A stretch of DNA of 50,896 nucleotides from a virus. Location of the stretch: IMG/VR virus record IMGVR_UViG_3300017719_000013, positions 1 to 50,896 of that record; one strand, written 5' to 3'. The notes under the pieces are model-generated. The model was not told the DNA's origin and did not search any database. It was given only the letters and a program-made list of their open reading frames with translations. A program made the translations under genes and the position numbers. Below are positions 47,258 through 50,896 of the stretch, in pieces (position 1 is the stretch's first letter; every line of letters begins with the position of its first letter).

Positions 47258-47334
47258 TCTTTATCCTCTAATTTCAAATAGATTGTATAACTTATTGATA
47301 TGATTAACAAAATTCCTATTAGATCACCAGACAT
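47254..47334 (-). CDS. 26-residue putative membrane micro-protein
   Basis: A very short reading frame that exactly fills the gap between the hub and spike genes. Its ATG overlaps the hub stop (TAATG at 47336-47332) and its TGA overlaps the gp5 start (ATGA at 47257-47254). The product starts MSGDLIGILLIISISYTIYL and ends with six mostly charged residues. Residues about 5-20 are nearly all hydrophobic, consistent with one transmembrane helix and a charged C-terminal end. Coupled overlaps on both sides, as for the 62-residue gene, argue for translation; alternatively it is only a leader carrying the gp5 ribosome site. No family recognised. Confidence 0.5.
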   Translation of the reverse strand: MSGDLIGILLIISISYTIYLKLEDKE

Positions 47335-48686
47335 TACGTTAACCCGCCCTTAGTAATCACGATCTGTTGCTTAAACAGGTCTCCACTAAAGGAACTTGCC
47401 ATGTCTGTTATAAGATACTTACCACTTCTCTCATGATCAATCTCTCGATTACCGCTCAAAGTATTACTAATCTTATACAGTTCAAGGTATATCACTCGCC
47501 CGGGATACAGATCATGCCTTCCATTAATCTCTAGAGACAGAGAATTAACTCCAAAGTGATAGTTCACAATAGGCTTCGAAGTATAGTTCTCATAGAAGTG
47601 CTGATAAGGCTTCTTCATATTGTCCTTGCCCGTTGACTGCCCGATCTGTGGAAAGTCTGTAAGCAAATAAGACTCAGGCTGTGTAGAGGCTGCCATGTAT
47701 TTGTCCAAAAAGGTCTGTGTATGCGTTAGCTTGACCTTCGTAGGCATCTCTTTGTCCTGATACTCTGTTGTGTAATCATAGTCTCGTTGGATTCGGGTCC
47801 TCGTTGTCGGATCGAGTTCCGTTATGGTCCTGCGATACATTCCCTCTTTCATATCACGAAACGTATCGACCTTTGTGCCGTAACTGAAGTCGTTTACAGA
47901 CTGTTGGGCAATTCTCTGACCCGTTCCTGTGTTGTCTTCTACCGTGTTGTAGATAAAATAAAGCGGGTTTATTTCGGCACCACTTTTAGCGTCAATTTCA
48001 CCATATTTTTCGACCAGGTACTCGGGCGTACAAAAATAATACTTCTCTCTTGTCTCAAAGAATCTATATAAAGATGTTTTATTCTTATTAGAGTAGGCTC
48101 TTCTAGATAAAAACTGCATTGCCGCATCGCTTCTTAGATTTGGTATGACAAGGCTTTGTTCTCCATCTGTTTCTTCTATCTCTATCTCTTTATCATAGTC
48201 TTTATTGCCTGTTAACATAAAGGTTTCATAGATATCTTCTGCGATATCGCTTATTCTTGTGTTATTATAGGACTTTCTTATTGATCTTTGATCGCCTTGT
48301 AGCTTTTGTATTGAACAGAACCTTACTGTGTACTTCATCATTCTATCGTTTGTTGATGATGCTGGCTTGATATCTTCGATGGCATATAGGAAAAATTTCT
48401 GCGTGGCGCTTTCGCCATAGAAATCTTCGTATGTTAATTCGATTTCTTCTTCTCCAACAAGCGGTGTGTCTTCTAATATATTATCAGATTCATTAATAAC
48501 AGCAAAGCCCGAGATAAATGGTGAATCAATTGATTCATTTAATCCCCAGTTGGCTATTGTCTTAGCGAGTTCTACATATTCTGTGAACGATTCATTCTCG
48601 CTATCACGATTTAGATTCTCTTCGAGTAGTGGCTTTACCTTAAATGATTTAAGAGTATAAAAGCCGGCTTGTTTGGCTTTATCCAT
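47334..48686 (-). CDS. Baseplate hub protein, gp27-like
   Basis: A 450-residue protein located between gp53 and gp5. The middle segment (SLVIPNLRSDAAMQFLSRRA, about 173-192) and the end (LEINGRHDLYPGRVIYLELY, then SGKYLITDMASSF at about 424) follow the layout of T4 gp27 / phage gpD hub proteins, which form the trimeric torus that holds the gp5 spike. T4 gp27 is about 391 residues. Adjacency to the gp5-like gene supports the assignment. The start overlaps the end of gp53 by 8 bases; the stop overlaps the micro-ORF start. I leave out the gene symbol because direct sequence identity to gp27 is low by eye. Confidence 0.72.
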   Translation of the reverse strand: MDKAKQAGFYTLKSFKVKPLLEENLNRDSENESFTEYVELAKTIANWGLNESIDSPFISGFAVINESDNILEDTPLVGEEEIELTYEDFYGESATQKFFLYAIEDIKPASSTNDRMMKYTVRFCSIQKLQGDQRSIRKSYNNTRISDIAEDIYETFMLTGNKDYDKEIEIEETDGEQSLVIPNLRSDAAMQFLSRRAYSNKNKTSLYRFFETREKYYFCTPEYLVEKYGEIDAKSGAEINPLYFIYNTVEDNTGTGQRIAQQSVNDFSYGTKVDTFRDMKEGMYRRTITELDPTTRTRIQRDYDYTTEYQDKEMPTKVKLTHTQTFLDKYMAASTQPESYLLTDFPQIGQSTGKDNMKKPYQHFYENYTSKPIVNYHFGVNSLSLEINGRHDLYPGRVIYLELYKISNTLSGNREIDHERSGKYLITDMASSFSGDLFKQQIVITKGGLT

Positions 48687-49440
48687 CTTTTAATATCGTC
48701 TCAATTTGATCTTTAATTGTGGCTAGATAACCTTTGTTAACTAATTGTATCTCTCGTCTTTCTTCGTTGAGCGCAAACTCATAGTCATAGGCTCGTACTG
48801 CATAGAATTCACGAGCAGGATTGGTAATTGATGTACCAGTGACTTGACCTGTGTCACCAAATAATGTGCCTGATCCATCTCGTGCGGCTGTAAATAATAC
48901 GCCCGATGAAGGACTAACTCCACCAGTGATTGATAACCAATCTAAAGATGCGATGTCTCCTGTGATATCAATGATATATTCGTTGCCTTTTACGATTTTA
49001 TCAGCAGTAATCGTGTGACTATTACCAAGAGCAACAAATGATGCACGATTTAATTGTATTTCATCATCGTATTGGCTTTGATAATAAACAATATTTGATG
49101 AGATACTGGTATTTTTTGTCCACTCAATGACTTCTTGACCCGTTGCATTTGCTTTTGATGCGTACTGTGCTATAATATATTTGTCAAGATTCTCTTGATT
49201 TTTAGGCCAGTCTGTGTATGGATCAAGAATATCATTAGATAATAATACTAACCAAGCAAGAGAGGCATCATCGTAGTAATAATAAGCAACATCTTCTGGT
49301 CTTTCTCCCTCTTCAACAGTGTATGACATATAATCAAGTGCGCCATCCTTTACAATACCATCAAACTTTGCCTTGCGTGTGATGTCTAATACGGTACTAC
49401 CATCAAATGTTGTCGTTGGAAAATGTTTAAAATAACTCAT
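48679..49440 (-). CDS. 53: Baseplate wedge protein gp53
   Basis: A 253-residue gp53-type wedge subunit, the LysM-like protein that joins adjacent wedges. The N-terminal half matches T4 in order: YTVEEGERPEDVAYYYYDDA (T4 YIKGSPRPEELANAIYGNP), then LAWLVLLSNDILDPYTDWP (T4 LYWVLLMCNDNYDPYYGW). T4 gp53 has about 196 residues. Residues 149-203 are a module A copy (GNEYIIDITG, LDWLSITGG, GVLFTAA), and removing these 55 leaves 198. The start lies 2 bases after the gp48 stop with GGAG upstream. The C-terminal end EFALNEERREIQLVNKGYL resumes wedge-like sequence after the insertion. Confidence 0.9.
   Translation of the reverse strand: MSYFKHFPTTTFDGSTVLDITRKAKFDGIVKDGALDYMSYTVEEGERPEDVAYYYYDDASLAWLVLLSNDILDPYTDWPKNQENLDKYIIAQYASKANATGQEVIEWTKNTSISSNIVYYQSQYDDEIQLNRASFVALGNSHTITADKIVKGNEYIIDITGDIASLDWLSITGGVSPSSGVLFTAARDGSGTLFGDTGQVTGTSITNPAREFYAVRAYDYEFALNEERREIQLVNKGYLATIKDQIETILKDG
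48832..48996 (-). other. Module A insertion within gp53
   Basis: These 55 codons encode a copy of the recurrent module (GNEYIIDITG, LDWLSITGG, GVLFTAARDG). It sits between the conserved gp53 N-terminal domain and a conserved C-terminal strand, and accounts for the size difference from T4 gp53. Confidence 0.65.
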
Positions 49441-49442
49441 GA

Positions 49443-50669
49443 TTAGAACTCCGCAAAGGTAACTGTGTCGTCTTGTGATGCTTGACCTGATGTCAGTTCA
49501 GCCTGTGTGACACCGCTATCCAATAATTCAGATTTTAACATAACCTTCTCGCTTAAACTTCCATCAGGTAGCTTTTTAATTACGAGTACTTCATCAGAGT
49601 TCTGAAGATTAGTGAAATTAGCATTCTCATCGTGTCTTACTTCAGTGGCTGGCACTTGTCTATCAAGTGATTCTTCCTCAATACTATTATCAATACGCTC
49701 AGGTGATGCTTCGAGTGATAGTGTTTCGTCAGAATAATCATCAGCAGTATGAATATATGCTTCATTGAGTGTCATTGTGATACGAATTTGACTTGGTTTA
49801 CCACCTTTTTGTAGGGCAATACCATTAGGTGTGTAATCAACATTTAATTGTGAGATCATCGATGTCTTAAATCTAAAGAAATATTCTTGATCAATACCCT
49901 GAAGATAAATATTTACCATCGCAGGATACTTCAATAGACCCTTATCGATAGCAGTTAATCCAAATTCGTTGTTCTCGCCCATTGGATTTTGTGCTTGAGG
50001 TAACACCATACGTTGCATGACTTGAATAATTTTCTTGAGTTCTCGTTGCTCTTCTTCGCTTTCTGGTGATAATAACCATTCAAGTGAATGTACTTTGAGA
50101 TCAACACCCTTAAATACTAGTGTGGCAAATGGATTTACTGCTGTTCCTCGCCCTGCACCAATACCATTTTTTAAGTCTGGTGATACTTTACCAAGACCCG
50201 CAAGTGTTAAAAATCCTGCGGCATCTGCTGTCTTACCAAGCCCTTCTTGTATTGCAGAAAAATCACCAAGAGCGGCAGAGCCAACTGCTCCACCAACATT
50301 TTCTGCGGCTTGTGCTGTTGCTGATGCTAAGTTTTTAATTGCAGAACCAATTCCACCCTGTGCTTCACTATTACCTGCTGATGCGGCTACTTGAGCGGCA
50401 CCTGCTCCAGTTAATCCAAGTTCATCACCTGCGATGTTAACTTTAAATGAGTCTTGAATTTGTTTTGGTAAAGGTAGTATAACCTCTGCTAGTGGTAGTT
50501 CGACAGCACCTTTCGCACCCCCATAAGTGTACTCAAAAAATCTCATAAGAGTACAGTGTGCGCCAAGATTTGCGGGAAACTGCAAGACATCGCTTCCTTT
50601 GTATCTAGATTTCCTATTTTGTATGTGCTGAGATGGTGGAGTTCTTAGCAGTGAATCAGATGTAGCCAT
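49443..50669 (-). CDS. 48: Baseplate tail-tube cap protein gp48
   Basis: A 408-residue gp48-type protein, which sits on the hub and starts tail-tube polymerisation. The layout follows T4 gp48 (about 364): an N-terminal strand (RFFEYTYGG), a LPLPKQIQDSF segment (T4 LPRSKSDIESV), a Gly/Ala-rich helical region (about 85-170), VHSLEWLLSPESEEEQREL (T4 VFTWDLTPRSTEDLM), and QLNVDYTPNG...QIRITMTLNE (T4 RFDKTPNG...FTLEITMRE). An acidic tail of about 85 residues follows. The frame is open to 50795, but the start at 50669 is preferred: it has AAGG 8 bases upstream, lies downstream of a late promoter box, and avoids overlapping gp4. Confidence 0.85.
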   Translation of the reverse strand: MATSDSLLRTPPSQHIQNRKSRYKGSDVLQFPANLGAHCTLMRFFEYTYGGAKGAVELPLAEVILPLPKQIQDSFKVNIAGDELGLTGAGAAQVAASAGNSEAQGGIGSAIKNLASATAQAAENVGGAVGSAALGDFSAIQEGLGKTADAAGFLTLAGLGKVSPDLKNGIGAGRGTAVNPFATLVFKGVDLKVHSLEWLLSPESEEEQRELKKIIQVMQRMVLPQAQNPMGENNEFGLTAIDKGLLKYPAMVNIYLQGIDQEYFFRFKTSMISQLNVDYTPNGIALQKGGKPSQIRITMTLNEAYIHTADDYSDETLSLEASPERIDNSIEEESLDRQVPATEVRHDENANFTNLQNSDEVLVIKKLPDGSLSEKVMLKSELLDSGVTQAELTSGQASQDDTVTFAEF

Positions 50670-50682
50670 TTTTCTACCTTTA

Positions 50683-50690
50683 TATAAATA
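50683..50690 (+). promoter_or_regulatory. Late promoter for gp4
   Basis: An exact rightward TATAAATA lies 42 bases before the gp4 start, in the short gap between divergent genes. It faces the leftward box at 50711-50718. Confidence 0.65.
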
Positions 50691-50710
50691 ATAAGTTAGT
50701 CTATGACAAT

Positions 50711-50718
50711 TATTTATA
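50711..50718 (-). promoter_or_regulatory. Late promoter for the gp48-led operon
   Basis: The leftward strand reads TATAAATA, 42 bases upstream of the gp48 start at 50669. It is the only clear promoter at the head of the long leftward series. Confidence 0.7.
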
Positions 50719-50731
50719 TGAGTTCTATAAG

Positions 50732-50896
50732 ATGGCAAAGTATAATCAGGGTAGATTTCGCCCAAGAAACCCAACAAAGTATAAAGGCGATCCAACTAAT
50801 ATAGTATATCGTAGTGGTTGGGAATTAAAATTGATGAATTATTTAGATAAGCATCCACACGTTACGTTGTGGAATAGCGAAGAAATAGTCGTGCCA
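50732..50896 (+). CDS. 4: Head completion protein gp4 (3' part outside window)
   Basis: The first 55 codons of a T4 gp4-type head completion protein. RFRPRNPTKYKGDPTNIVYR is the family's N-terminal signature (KFKPKNPSKYIGDPTNIFYR, as I recall T4), followed by SGWELKLMNYLDKHP and LWNSEEIVVP. gp4 acts at the portal before tail joining and has an endonuclease-like fold in which the Trp-Glu (residues 30-31) belongs to the core. The start is the first ATG in frame; a preceding ATG at 50718 is in another frame. No strong ribosome site is visible. It is transcribed away from gp48 from its own late box. Confidence 0.9.
   Translation, partial: MAKYNQGRFRPRNPTKYKGDPTNIVYRSGWELKLMNYLDKHPHVTLWNSEEIVVP

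Noticed and set aside
50035-50394. 119-residue rightward Ser/Ala/Pro-rich frame
   Set aside because: It is antisense to the Gly/Ala-rich region of gp48; its composition is explained by complementarity.
50670-50795. Longer gp48 with 42 extra N-terminal residues from an ATG at 50795
   Set aside because: It would overlap gp4 in antisense and cover both late promoters; the ATG at 50669 has a ribosome site and fits gp48 length better.

Overview
This window is a stretch of the virion-structural region of a T4-like contractile-tailed phage (myovirus). The evidence is a run of recognisable T4-type neck and baseplate genes: head completion gp4, tail-tube cap gp48, wedge proteins gp53, gp25, gp6, gp7 and gp8, hub proteins like gp27 and gp5, and neck protein gp13. 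T4-type late promoter boxes (TATAAATA or CATAAATA) sit in the few real intergenic gaps. The DNA is AT-rich. Several proteins (YHYH protein, DUF4815-type giant, paired FRYQPGRVS proteins, tail-collar fibre) match what I recall of marine T4-like phages that infect cyanobacteria or SAR11, so a marine bacterial host is likely but cannot be fixed from this sequence. I saw no tRNA, CRISPR array, insertion sequence, integrase or bacterial gene.

Layout. At the far right a partial gp4 gene runs rightward. Divergent from it, one very long leftward gene series fills 50669 to 7655: gp48, gp53, a gp27-like hub, a 26-residue membrane micro-protein, a gp5-like spike without lysozyme, a protein with a degenerate M15-peptidase-like end, gp25, gp6, a rearranged gp7, a YHYH protein, gp8, a 1943-residue DUF4815-type protein, a 62-residue coiled-coil protein, a collar-domain fibre, a beta-helix fibre, two paralogous giant proteins, a leucine-rich-repeat fibre and a final 835-residue fibre-like protein. 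Most junctions are stop/start overlaps or gaps of a few bases, as expected for a co-translated operon. At the left end three genes (109, 1037 and 943 residues) run rightward and meet the leftward operon tail to tail, with the two TAA stops sharing one TTAA. Left of them, gp13 again runs leftward and leaves the window.

How it works together. The right half builds the baseplate: hub and central spike, then wedges. The left half supplies large peripheral fibres or receptor-binding proteins. gp13 and gp4 finish the head and neck.

Most notable. A small domain of about 45 to 55 residues (pattern roughly G-x2-Y-x-I-x3-G-x2-DW-x3-G, then VG-x2-F-x-A) recurs about a dozen times. It is spread over nine different structural proteins, from the wedge protein gp53 to fibres on both strands. 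A second module is shared by neck protein gp13 and the beta-helix fibre. This looks like a phage whose core virion proteins have been decorated with interchangeable surface modules. Other points of interest are the apparent move of peptidoglycan-hydrolase function away from gp5 (with the candidate replacement itself missing a zinc ligand), the micro-membrane gene between hub and spike, the leucine-rich-repeat fibre, and palindromic or face-to-face late promoters.
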